Positions 37,123 through 47,556 of a DNA stretch of 64,000 nucleotides are shown here, one piece after another; positions within the stretch are counted from its first letter, which is position 1; each line of letters opens with the position of its first letter. The stretch covers positions 186,001 to 250,000 of the forward strand of contig NC_037324.1 of assembly GCF_000143535.2 (NCBI RefSeq). Direction: 5' to 3'. The position numbers were made by a program, and so were the translations under genes. The notes under the pieces were generated by a model. That model did not search any database. It was not told where the DNA came from and worked only from the letters and a program-made list of their open reading frames with translations. The stretch is from Botrytis cinerea B05.10 (taxonomy: Eukaryota > Ascomycota > Leotiomycetes > Helotiales > Sclerotiniaceae).

Positions 37123-38685
37123 ATGACCGAATCCCATACATCCCAGCCATGGGACCTGTCTTGTGCCATCGAGCTTCATAATCTACTTTCTGCTTCGACT
37201 TTAAACAGCGATTTACCATATTCTTACTATTTTCTACCTGAAGATGAGCCCTCATTCGCAGACAGAAGTGCACGCACCTTAGGTGATTTCACTCCAATAT
37301 GGGATCATTTGGGTGTCGATGCTACGGCGACTTGTCAAGATCCTGATGTTGAACCAAATGAGTCAGCACCATCTTCTTATACTTCTGAAGGGCTCTTTTC
37401 TGATCTTAATAGTCTGCCATCTTCTGCGACGGATGATTCAGATATTCCGGATATCTATCAAGACTATGTTACGAAATCAAGAACAGTACGATCGAAAGAT
37501 AAGGTGCAAGGTACGAAATTTACGAAACTACAACAGCGGGGGACACGAGCAAAAGTCTCGGAAGACTTGATATCTTTCCCGAAAGAAACGTCGATAAGGC
37601 AAATCTCAAAAACGAAAACAGATTTTAGATCTCCCTTTCCTGCGGATCGTCTTTTTCATGTCCAATCGCCGAGACTACACGGAAAGATACGGGGGAAGGC
37701 ATTATCTGATGCATGGACGGATGAGAATGAGAGCAGCGGACTTGAATCGGAGATAGAAACACCTTCTCGAACGAAATCTGCGACACATCTCAGCCGTGGT
37801 CCTGTTGTTTTTAACACCCTTGAAAAAAAGAATACGGTCCTCAGGAAGGGCGTCATATATCCTCTTTACGATTTGACTCGCGAAGAAAAGAGAATCAGGA
37901 TAGCTGAAAAGCTATCAAATCAATTGAGGATCGACAGAAAGCTTTCAGGCGGGAGCTCAGATGTGGAAGCCATACACGTATTTGTTGATTTCAGCAACAT
38001 TATAATTGGATTCAAGAATACTTTAAAATGTGTACGAGGATTTCCTGAGCAGGAAAAGATGGCTGAAAGTCCACCTTTCTCATTTTGTTCATTAGCATCA
38101 ATTATGGAGAGGGCTCGGCCTGTCGCCAGACGAATCTTGCTTGGATCCAGACTAAATAACAAAGACACACCAACTCATTTTGAAGAGGCCAGGACATGTG
38201 GTTACGAAACTAGTGTTCTGGACAGGGTGTTTAAAATCAGGGAGCTCACAACCGAAAAAGCGCGAGGTGGACAAGGAAATGGATACCTCACTGGACAATC
38301 GAGTAAACCTGAAAATTCCGTCTCATCACAATCCGCAAAATCTGCATTTGTCGAGCAGGGCGTTGATGAAATTCTACAACTGAAAATGATCGAATCTTTG
38401 GCCGATTACTCAACTCCGTCAACCGTTATCCTAGCAACTGGAGATGGGGCCGAGGCCGAGTACTCGGGAGGATTTTTCAAGAGTGTGGAGAGAGCACTTT
38501 CGAAAGGATGGAACGTTGAACTGGTGGCTTGGAGCAGAGGTTTAAACTATGAATATAAAAAATTGTCGTTCCAAAATCGATGGGGAAAGCAATTTCGACT
38601 TATTTTGTTGGACGATTTCAGCGAGGAGTTATTGGCGATTTACAAGAAGGTTCCAACACCACAGACAAAACCAGTGAAGAAGTAA
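37123..38685 (+). CDS. NYN-domain (PIN-like nuclease fold) protein
   Basis: Single exon, 520 residues. The first half is low-complexity and acidic with Ser-rich stretches. The second half carries a NYN/PIN-like fold: IHVFVDFSNIIIGF near residue 285 (first conserved Asp and Asn), a helix with VDEILQLKMIESL, and STVILATGDGAEAEYSGGF near 430-450 (conserved Asp pair), then KGWNVELVAWSRGLNYEYKK and FRLILLDDF. NYN domains are metal-dependent RNases in several eukaryotic families; substrates of this fungal group are not known to me. The acidic residues expected for metal binding are present, so it may be active. Start: first ATG of the frame, TTACATGAC context. Confidence 0.85.
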   Translation: MTESHTSQPWDLSCAIELHNLLSASTLNSDLPYSYYFLPEDEPSFADRSARTLGDFTPIWDHLGVDATATCQDPDVEPNESAPSSYTSEGLFSDLNSLPSSATDDSDIPDIYQDYVTKSRTVRSKDKVQGTKFTKLQQRGTRAKVSEDLISFPKETSIRQISKTKTDFRSPFPADRLFHVQSPRLHGKIRGKALSDAWTDENESSGLESEIETPSRTKSATHLSRGPVVFNTLEKKNTVLRKGVIYPLYDLTREEKRIRIAEKLSNQLRIDRKLSGGSSDVEAIHVFVDFSNIIIGFKNTLKCVRGFPEQEKMAESPPFSFCSLASIMERARPVARRILLGSRLNNKDTPTHFEEARTCGYETSVLDRVFKIRELTTEKARGGQGNGYLTGQSSKPENSVSSQSAKSAFVEQGVDEILQLKMIESLADYSTPSTVILATGDGAEAEYSGGFFKSVERALSKGWNVELVAWSRGLNYEYKKLSFQNRWGKQFRLILLDDFSEELLAIYKKVPTPQTKPVKK

Positions 38686-39329
38686 TCTAGGAAATTTGAG
38701 AAATCAACCTAGCATGTTCTCTCCCACCCCTCACACTCTTAGCAATAACATTATGGAATCTACCAAGGGTTGTATGAAAGCTCGACAGCGTAATGGAAAT
38801 CATAGCAAGTAATAAAAACTTTTGTGCAACTAAAGTCGATGAGCAATTTTTGGTCAATTGAGCTATGTGGAATCTTGGCATACTTGGTTGATGACACCCA
38901 TCATAAGATTCTCAGTCACCATTTGATATGTTTGCACATTCTCGAGTTTTCATCAGCCTGATATTGAGCCATGATGAAACTGGGGCTTCAGCTGAATTAT
39001 TTGCTGACTGTTATCCCATCTTAGGACCCCAAGGGTGTAATATTTTAGATAAGTCAGCCCTGGAGCCGCCACTCTTCACACCGAGCAATATCAATGCACT
39101 GCCATGATTTTACTACATATTTCCCTCTCTTCCCTCATTCTTGTCAAGTAAATATACCAATTAGTTTTGGTTTCTATCTCTGTGTAGTATACAATCATTC
39201 CTCCTGTCGCACATTGTCTTTGTCTTATCGGTACAAGAAATCGATCCATAACCTTTTATACTCTTCAACAGACGAATGTTTACATTCATCTTCAACTTTC
39301 TCGTTCGGGTTCTCAATCATTTCTTCAAT
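38686..39329. other. intergenic NYN-lipoxygenase
   Basis: No gene recognised. It holds the NYN gene's 3' end and the lipoxygenase promoter. A minus-strand frame at 38687-38881 has no support. Confidence 0.5.
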
Positions 39330-41811
39330 ATGCCGGGCATATTTCAAAAAGTTGAGGATATACTACATCATGCAGAGCATCAGGCACCACCGCCTAAACG
39401 CTTACCCAGTGAATGGAATCATGGAGTTTTCAAGGCAGAACTTCTTGCTCATTCTATTTTCGCGGGAGAACGTGATCATAACAAATTGAAGGAAGATTTG
39501 AAGAAAGCTAAATTCGCTACGGGTACATATATTGGGACCAAGAAAGCGGTTTCAGAAGTTTATACTCTAGTCAATAAATCGTATGACCTCCAAAAACACA
39601 ACATCAAGAGTCAAGTAACTGATCAATGATAGATTCGCCTCTTTCTTCGATGTACATCAATTGGAATCTCATCTTCCTACCGCCCCCATCTCGCTTGAAG
39701 AGAAGAAAGAACGCTTCCAATTCCAAACTCCCGGTTCGGATGGCTACCCCCCTCATCTAAGTCTTGAACCCAAAGTCGATTTCTTTCACTCCCTCAAAAT
39801 CTTTCAACCAGAGCGACTCTTTGCCACAGCACCCATAGTGCAAAAAGTGATTCCCGAAAAATTTCTCGATTTCGCCTATGATGAGCCAAATCAACGTACC
39901 TTCGCTCTCATTGAGTCTGTTAACAAAAAACTCTTTGATGAGAGAAGAGATATTGGAAAGGTAGCTAATATAGGAACGCGAAAAGATTGGTATAGTGATG
40001 AAGTGTATGCGCAACAGCAATTCACGGGGGTCAACCCGGTGACGATTAGAAAGGCAGGGAAGGAATGGATTCAAATGTTTAAGGCGGCGGCGAGTGCGCA
40101 GGAGAAAAGAGATAGTTTGAGGGTGATTGAGGAGGGGGAGAGGCAGGGTGGATTGTATGTGCAGGATTGTAGCTATTTCCGAAAGTTTGCAGGGGTGGCT
40201 CAGGGGGAGGATTTGAAGAGTGATGATGGGAAGAGGTTTGGGTGTGCGAGTGTTAGTCTTTTTCAGTAAGTCTTGAGTTTTTCTTTCTCCCTCTCTTGTT
40301 TTTTTTTTGCATTTCTGTTTTTTTTTTACATTTCCTGTTTTGTTACATTAACCTATGTTTCCACTTCTCACATTTTCTTACGGGGTGTGTTGAGCACGAA
40401 CACGAGCGCGAGCTGTAAGCTTCATCTCGTAAGCGCCGTCATTTTGCATAATCGATCCTGATTGGACAACGTACGATATACATTCGTATCCCCTACGTAC
40501 ATTAGCTGGGAAGTCTTCAGCCCTGCAGTCAGCCCACGCCGCGCCGTTCCGCAAGGATGAAGAACGTTACGTGGGGCTAACCGTCATCTCTTCTCATCTC
40601 GCACTAAATTGCGTACCGTGATAAAATCAATCGACACTAACCCAATCAGTCTCCTTCCAAATGGTACTCTTCATCCTCTGGCAATCATTCTCGACTACCG
40701 TACCAATATCACCGATTCTCTCACTCTCTTCAATAAACGTACTTCTCCTACATCCCCCAGAACTCACGAAGCAACCGATTGGCCCTGGCGCTACGCAAAA
40801 CAATGCGCCCAAGTAGCCGACTGGCACGCCCACGAACTGGGTTCTCATCTCACCCACACCCATCTAATCGAAGAAGGAATCATCATCTCCTCCCACCGCT
40901 ACCTCCCTGAAACCCACCCCGTATTCCAACTCCTCGCACCACACTGGCTCAAAACTCTCCCCCTCAACGCCGCCGCAAGAGCAAGTTTAATCCCCCAAGT
41001 CATCGTGCACATCAACGGACTCCCCGAAAAAGGCAGTCTCCAAATGGTGCGCACACAATACGAAACCTTCGATTTCGTCGGCGGCTACATCCCGCACGAT
41101 CTCGCATCCCGCGGCTTCCCCCCCGCCGAACTCGACGCCCCCAAATTCCACAACTACGCCTATGCGCGCAACATGCAGCACATCTGGGGCATTCTCCACC
41201 GTTTCGTCTCGGGCATGCTGCGCCCCTCGTACGCCTCCGACTCCGCCGTGTCTTCCGATACCCATCTCCAGGACTGGTGTCGCGAGATCCAAAGCCCAGA
41301 TGGCGCGAACATCTCCTCGTTCCCTACCCTCCGCACCTTCGACCAACTCACAGACGCAGTCACAATGTGCATCCACATCGCGAGTACCCAACACACCGCG
41401 GTAAACTACCTGCAAGACTATTACCAGGCCTTCGTGCCCAACAAACCCTCTGCGCTCTTCGCCCCGCTGCCCTCTTCGCTCCCCGACCTATTATCCTACA
41501 CGGAAGAATCGCTCATCGCATCCCTGCCCGTGCGTGAACCGCGCTCTTGGCTCTTGGCTTCGCATCTCCCGTATCTGCTTAGTAGTGTAGTTGCAGATGA
41601 GCAGTCTCTATTGGAGTATGCGCTCAGTGTGCGTGGGGTAGCGGGGTTGAGCGATGGGGTTGATGAGAGGGAGGGGGTGGCGGGGAGGTTTTATGAGGAG
41701 CTGGTGCGGGTGGAGGGGGTGGTGGATCAGCTGGCGTTGGGGGTGGATGATAAGACGGTTTTGTATCGGGTTTTGGCGCCGGAGAGGACGGCGGTGAGTA
41801 TTTTGATCTGA
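39330..41811 (+). CDS. fungal lipoxygenase
   Basis: Dioxygenates polyunsaturated fatty acids to hydroperoxides. Three exons: 39330..39580, 39633..40265, 40650..41811; 681 residues. The frames join through introns of 52 and 384 nt; the first junction restores the continuous stretch before FFDVHQLESHLP. LOX hallmarks: WYSDEVYAQQQFTGVNP, the metal-ligand helix HELGSH (H-x4-H) near residue 356, IIISSHRYLPETHPVFQLL, and the second helix TQHTAVN (H-x3-N) near 543. The protein ends in Ile (VSILI), the usual terminal carboxylate ligand of iron enzymes, whereas secreted manganese enzymes of fungi often end in Val. An in-frame ATG at 39276 would add 18 hydrophobic residues. Exon 3 is markedly GC-rich at third positions compared with exons 1 and 2. 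Confidence 0.88.
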
Positions 41812-42477
41812 GGGGGTGGGTTGGGGTTGGAGTTTGATTTGAGGTTGGGGGATTGCGGAGAAGAGAGCGTTGAGACACTTTTCGCTATACTATGCTATAT
41901 AATACCTTTCCTGATATAGAACTTATAGATAGACCTTTCAATATGTAGATATGATTCAAATGTTCCTCATCACTTATTCCTCATTAAACTCTGTACACGT
42001 GATCAACATATACCTAGACATTTCTCCAATACACAAGCGCAAACAATAACGAGTACCAAACAATGGTAATACAAATTCATTTATTTCTGTACTTCCTAAC
42101 TACTATAAGCTAGCTACCAACTCCGCATATCAAACAACATCTGGTGTGCCTTCTCCGCTGACATTTCCAGCTGCACCTCATACCTTTCAAAAGTATGAAT
42201 ACCCATGGTATCTCTTCCTGTTATTCGTCCTGATTCATCTGTCCTGTCCTGTCCACCAAACTTCCCTTGAAACTGATTGCCAGAAGGCTATCATAAAGTT
42301 CAACGTACTCTGAATCAAATTCATTCCCCAAAATGCGAAAAGCAAGTAAACAAGCAAGCTACTCAAGAAAATGCCTCATCCCAGAAAAAAACAAAAACAA
42401 AAAGCCTCGAAAACTCCCCACGCTCCGCCTCAGCATTAAAACATCCATTCATTTGCCCACAGCTCAAAAACAATCGC
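41812..42477. other. intergenic, convergent lipoxygenase-VID27
   Basis: 3' flanks of two convergent genes. Nothing recognised; open frames here run antisense into VID27 or are biased in composition. Confidence 0.5.
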
Positions 42478-45082
42478 TTAATAAGGACTGTTGACCACAT
42501 CATCCCTGCCCAACTTATATCTTCCACTATTGCTTCCTCCAATTCTCGCACTATCTCTTCTCCCATTACTCCATCCAACTTTATAGGGCGTGGCAATACT
42601 TTCTCTTGTTGGTCTCTTGAAAGTTTGCTTAGCTACCATATTAACTTCATTTGGCAATGCGACAATGACATTCTTATCACTACCGTATTTGAAATTATCC
42701 GCCTTGACTTCTTCAGCATAACGTTTAATGCTATAAGTATCCTTGTTGCCCCTCAAGATCTTCTTCAAATTCCACGTTACAATGAATGGACCCGTAGCGG
42801 TAATGATAGATGTTTCGGTAAGCCCTTCTCCAGTATTAAAACGAGCTGCAGTGAAAGAAAGTGGAGCACCAGTTTCATGTTGGAATTGAGCGACGTGAGC
42901 TGGTGTAAGACCAAGACGACGTGGTTGAGGTTTTGAATCTTTACCGAATGATTTTTCAAATCCGAGTTTGCCTTCATACTTACCATCTTTTTGAAGAGCG
43001 TCGATAAGAAGAAGATAGGTACGACAAGTAGCCAAAACCCAACGGCCATCAGCACTAACATCTAGTCCAATGATAGGTTCACCAAGAGCTGGGATGTGAG
43101 TCTTTGCGTTGATGCCAAGACGATCGAACATACGGATGTCACCCTTGTTACTAGCGACGGCGATGTATCCTTTTTCTGTGGTAGCGGCAGCGGAGAAATC
43201 ATTCTTAGAAGTGTATTGTTTGAGTTCAGAATCGACAAGTTTATTGCCTGCAAGACGAGGATCGATACGATAAAGAGCATTTCGAGAAAGACCAAGGAAA
43301 GTCTGCTCTCCTGTCATTTGAGCGAATTTGCTTTCGGGCGCAAAGGTGTCAACAGGAATATCATCGTGAACTTTCCATTCATCAACAATCTTTCCATACT
43401 CCAAATCCATTCTATAAAGCGAATTAGGGTTATTTCCATCTTGAAGAATCATGTTCGTGTCCTCGGCGTGAAGCATAACTTTCTTTGGATTAAAGAGTTT
43501 GCCGTTTGGTGCTTGGACTTTCGAAATGTTGGTCGAGAACTCCAGATTATTATTAGGTGTATGTTTGAAGACACCAATCTTAGACCCTCTAACAACAAAT
43601 GATCGATCGTGTTTGTATCCAACCGCAAGTTGTGAATTGACATTTCCATCATCATCTTTAGTGACAACATCATCTTCTTCCTCATCCGAGTCGTAATGCT
43701 CGCTTCTTTGTCCATCATCTTCCTCTTCCACTTCTTCTTCCTCTCCCTCTTCCTCTTCTTCCTCGACAAAATCCGGAGCGTCCTCCATAGTAAGATCCTG
43801 GAATGCCTCGAGAACATATTCTCTCTCATCCTCCTTACTGCTGTTCCACTTGAGTTCATTCAATTGTTCCCACAAAGCTTGCATCAAACCTTCCTGGAAT
43901 CTTGTAATTGTCTCTTGATCCTTAAATCGAAGAAGCCATGAATACGCTTGATGATCGGCTGTGTAGGCGTTAAAAATGAAAGAAAGGTATTCGAAATTGA
44001 AAACTGGATTAATGTCCGCAATAACGGCTTGACCTAACCAGTCTCTGTCCTTGCTGCTAAGCTGTAACCAGTATTGCCATTTTCCAACCTCGGTAACAGT
44101 TGCCGTGACCTCATCGTCTTGCTTCAAGAATGAACCAGAAACGAAGTCGAATAAATGTAACTCGGCGGTTTCCTCTGCCAACACAGAAATGGCCTCAGGA
44201 TGTTTAGCAACAGCCGGTGCCTTTGTTGGGGTCTTTTCAACCGGTGATGGACTTCTGGGAGGTGCCCTTGATCCTCTTGTAACGGGACTCATCGTTTCCT
44301 TTAATGCAGAATTTGCCGTACTTCTCGTAACTGCCTGATCGATAGCTGGGAACGATTGTACAGGACTCAAACTTATAGGGCTTATAGGCGGACTAGCATG
44401 CGGAATTGGGTCTTCCTCTTCGAATGCAAATTGACTCAACTCCTCCTCGGTCGCGGTCAAATATTTTCTCCTGAATTTTCTCTCAAACTGACAATGAACC
44501 GCTGTAAGTTCAAACGATTGAACCTGACTATTCTCTACCGAAACGTCACAAACAAATTCGTATAAATCGCCCGCGTCACCGCTCAAATCTCTCCAAGCAA
44601 GAACCTTTTCACCGCCTTCGCGAATTTCCGATCGGAAATGTAAACTTTCGTCAAGGAGGAATGTTTTCTCGTCGCGTTCCCCAGTCAAAGCTGCAGTGCC
44701 GTCTTCGTCGTCCGCAGCCTCGTCGTCCAATAATTCTTCCTCGCCCTCTTCGTAGGCCCGTTGAATCACAAGCTGGTATTGAAAATCTTGGCCGGTTCTT
44801 CTGATCCTCGCAGCTGCGTCGCGGAATATAAGTTCGGAATATCCTTTGGGAGATAGTGGTCGAACGAGATAAAGTTGGCCTTGAGGAAGCTCGATCAAAG
44901 ATTCTTTGGATGTATCACCAAAGATCAATTTACCAACTGTTATATGTATTAGATGTTGTTCGCAAAAGAAGCTGTGTATTTAGTTTGCGCGTTGCTTATA
45001 AAAAACTTCGAATGAAGATCGAATGAGGGGTAAAGTGGAGGGGCGGACTATTTATTTACATACCATTTCTTAACACAAACAT
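42478..45082 (-). CDS. VID27: VID27-like protein
   Basis: Two exons: 45064..45082 (19 nt, MFVLRN plus one base) and 42478..44936, giving 825 residues. The 127-nt intron restores the family N-terminus, VGKLIFGD followed by LPQGQLYLVRPLSPKG. The order fits VID27: N-terminal domain, a central PH-like domain (LHLFDFVSGSFLKQDDEV), a long Glu/Asp tract near residues 380-420, and a C-terminal beta-propeller-like domain (SKVQAPNGKLFNPKKVMLH..., LGLSRNALYRIDPR, YIAVASNKGDIRMFDRLG). In yeast the gene came from a screen for vacuolar import and degradation of fructose-1,6-bisphosphatase; its molecular role is poorly defined. The protein is probably cytosolic. Confidence 0.92.
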
Positions 45083-45263
45083 CCTGTTGTCTGCGTTTGC
45101 AATCGAGAACGTGTGATTTTATGCTCTATCCCTAAGCTCAAAATATATCGTGTGTTGACTATTAAATGAAGGTGTTTTTGAAAGGTAAAAATTCAAGGAG
45201 AAGAGGAAAGAAAGTGCGTTTCTTATGTTTTTTTTTGTCAACTTATCACAAGGGAAAAAGAAC

Positions 45264-45355
45264 ATGATGGTTGTGATAGGCAACTCCAAGCCATGGGTTC
45301 ACAGCCTCGCTTTGTAAGCGAGAGTGTCTAAAAACTAAGGCCATCATCCTATCAC
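45264..45355. other. potential pseudoknot with tRNA-anticodon-like hairpin
   Basis: Arm A ATGATGG (45264-45270) can pair with CCATCAT (45341-45347). Arm B GTGATAGG (45273-45280) can pair with CCTATCAC (45348-45355). The order A-B-A'-B' crosses, so simultaneous pairing would make a pseudoknot. Between them CTCGC-TTTGTAA-GCGAG (45306-45322) has the exact form of a tRNA anticodon arm with TGT (Thr). A D-arm is doubtful and no T-arm is present, so it is not a normal tRNA. Confidence 0.35.
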
Positions 45356-45543
45356 TTGCTTGCATTCACTAAGAACCTTGAGGTTTGATATTCAAAGAAA
45401 TGTTTCGAATTTAAAGAACTGAAATCCTGTTTTATTTTTGACTCATTTTGAAATTTATCTATTTTTCTTGTATTTTCCTCTTTATTTTTAGGAATTTCTT
45501 TCTTATTAAGGAATCACTCAAATCTTGATTTTGATGGTTTGAG

Positions 45544-45596
45544 ATAAATGACGCTCCGCTGGCCCTCCGGGGGCCACTGCCGTGGAGGCAGACTAT
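45544..45596 (+). repeat. 53-bp GC-rich dispersed element, copy 2
   Basis: Reverse-complement partner of 21164..21216 with one mismatch (G for A near the centre). It begins ATAAATGACGCTCCGC and ends GGCAGACTAT. Located about 460 bp upstream of the VID27 start in an AT-rich flank. Confidence 0.85.
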
Positions 45597-46526
45597 CATA
45601 TATATCATACCATACTATATATTATGTACTATATACCATAAACCATATACATCATAGAAAGAAAACGGACGAAGTTTTAATTAAACATTAAGATTCACTT
45701 AACTATTACGCACATCTTACCTAACATCTAACACCTAATGCCTCACACCTTCTTACTAATTACTCTCACTCATTCATAGTAATAACCTCATCATAAATCA
45801 ACCCCGAATCAACCTTCAAACCCAATCCCCCCCCAGCTAAAACTACAACAGCTATATGCAAAGAAAGCATTATATGCGTCCCTAGAAACGAACCATCTCA
45901 CCACAGAAAACCAAGCAGATAGACAGCAATATATATCCACGTGATCCAAAGAAAAAGATGTCGAGACAGACAAACTTCCAATTTCCAGTTTCCAATTTCT
46001 TGCAAGATTTATTAATTCTCCCATTCCATACCTCGAGCATATATACATATACTTACAAGTAATTTTCTCTCTACATTGTCTTCTCTCTACATCGCACTCT
46101 CTATATCATACTCTACATACAATAATAAGGCAGAAACGTCATCATATCATATCATATCACATCACATCACAACACAGTAGCGGTTCATCTCATGAACCTT
46201 TGATCCAAAAACAACGCAACGCCACAATCGTAATAATGGCTGTGCAGACCATTCCATCCCTCCATCCATGCATGCATGGATGCACACACCAAAACAAAAA
46301 AAACCCCCATCACTCTCGGAGCCGGAAAAACCTGCCTTCCATCCCCTCTCAAAATTATAATTCATCAAGTTAATAAGTGAACTTGATGAATTTATATCTA
46401 TATCGTATTACAGTACCTATAGACGAAGCAAGCCCACGAATCCGCCCTCAACCCACCCACCCATCCATCCAGAAACTCTCTCCCTCCCCCCTCCATCCTC
46501 CTCCATCCTCCCCCCAGAAAACAAAG

Positions 46527-47140
46527 ATGGCAATCCAAAAAGTCGCCAAAGCAGCAGCAGCAGCAGCAGCAACCCACGCACCGCGCCAAATAAACGCCGT
46601 CGTCGTATCCAGCGGGCTAATGGAAAAAACCGTAAAAGTAAGAATCGGCACTCAAGTATGGAACGAGCATTTGCAAAAGGTATTTTCCCCTCCCCTCTCC
46701 CCCCTTCCACCAAATAATCACCCACTAACCCCCCCTTCTCCCCCTCCCAGAAATTCAACTCCAAAGCCCACCTCCTAGTCCACGACCCGCGCTCCTCCCT
46801 CACAACCGGCGACATAATAACCATTACGCCCGGCCACCGCACCTCCAAAACCGTACACCACGTCGTCTCCTCGATCATCGCGCCCTTCGGCCGTCCCATT
46901 TCCGAACGCCCTCCCATCCCCAGCGCCGAGGAACGGATTGCGGAGCGCGAGCGAAAATTGATGGCGAAGCATATTCGGAAGGGGAGTTGGAGTCGCTGGG
47001 GGTTTGAGCGTGATCCGAGGGGGATAGAGGGGAGCGAGTGGTTTGTCGAGGGGTTTGCCGAGGCGCAGAAGGGGAAGGGAGAGGTGGTGAAGGCCGAGGA
47101 GACGGCGAATGGGAACGGGGAGGAGATAAAGCTTGTGTAG
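46527..47140 (+). CDS. mitochondrial ribosomal protein uS17m
   Basis: Small-subunit protein of the mitochondrial ribosome. Exons 46527..46679 and 46751..47140 give 180 residues; the 71-nt intron is very pyrimidine-rich and ends CCCAG. The S17 OB-fold signature is clear: NAVVVSSGLMEKTVKVRIGT, then KFNSKAHLLVHDPRSSLTTG, DIITITPGHRTSKTVHHVVS and APFGRP. The first 20 residues (MAIQKVAKAAAAAAATHAP) form a basic Ala-rich helix suited to mitochondrial import; the Ala run is encoded by a CAG-phase repeat. The C-terminal extension rich in Lys and Glu is longer than in bacteria, as usual for fungi. Exon 2 has strong C/G bias at third positions in its first half. Confidence 0.92.
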
Positions 47141-47556
47141 TGAAAAGGAAAATGGGTGGGGATACGGGTGCATATGCATGCAAAATTTGGCGTTTTAAGG
47201 TGTATCACATATCCGTGTACAGGAAGTGTATGAAGACGGGATTGTATCATAAGTATCATGTATAAAGAATGACACGGGAAATGAACGCATCAAGTAATAT
47301 CTCTATTGAATATGTTAAGCTATGTTTTGTAACAGCAGTTAGACCAGCTTTTCTAACGCAGGACTCCATGCTCAAGACGCTGAACTCCCGGTCCCACCTA
47401 TGCTCTCCAGTTACCCGGAACCTTCCCATGCACCTCCCGGATTCCTTAAACCCATGGACCCTATTGTATACCGATCCCAAATCCATCCAAAAGCTAAAAT
47501 ATTGATACACTAAGTCATACACATATACACATGCCATCATTGCCTTAACCATAACC
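47141..47556. other. convergent 3' region
   Basis: Between convergent uS17m and the AAA ATPase gene. Nothing recognised. Confidence 0.5.

Larger units (their letters stand above)
45083..46526. other. intergenic, divergent VID27-uS17m
   Basis: 1.4 kb with promoters for both genes, the structured element at 45264-45355, the 53-bp dispersed repeat at 45544-45596 followed by TA-rich DNA to about 45665, a CATAT pentamer repeat near 46140-46165, and an ATGCATGCAT palindrome near 46268. No gene recognised. Confidence 0.5.

Noticed and set aside
40987..41415. 142-codon frame antisense to lipoxygenase exon 3
   Set aside because: Shadow frame caused by the strong C bias at third codon positions of the lipoxygenase gene.
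42277..42936. 219-codon plus-strand frame
   Set aside because: Mostly antisense to the VID27 3' end and without domain.
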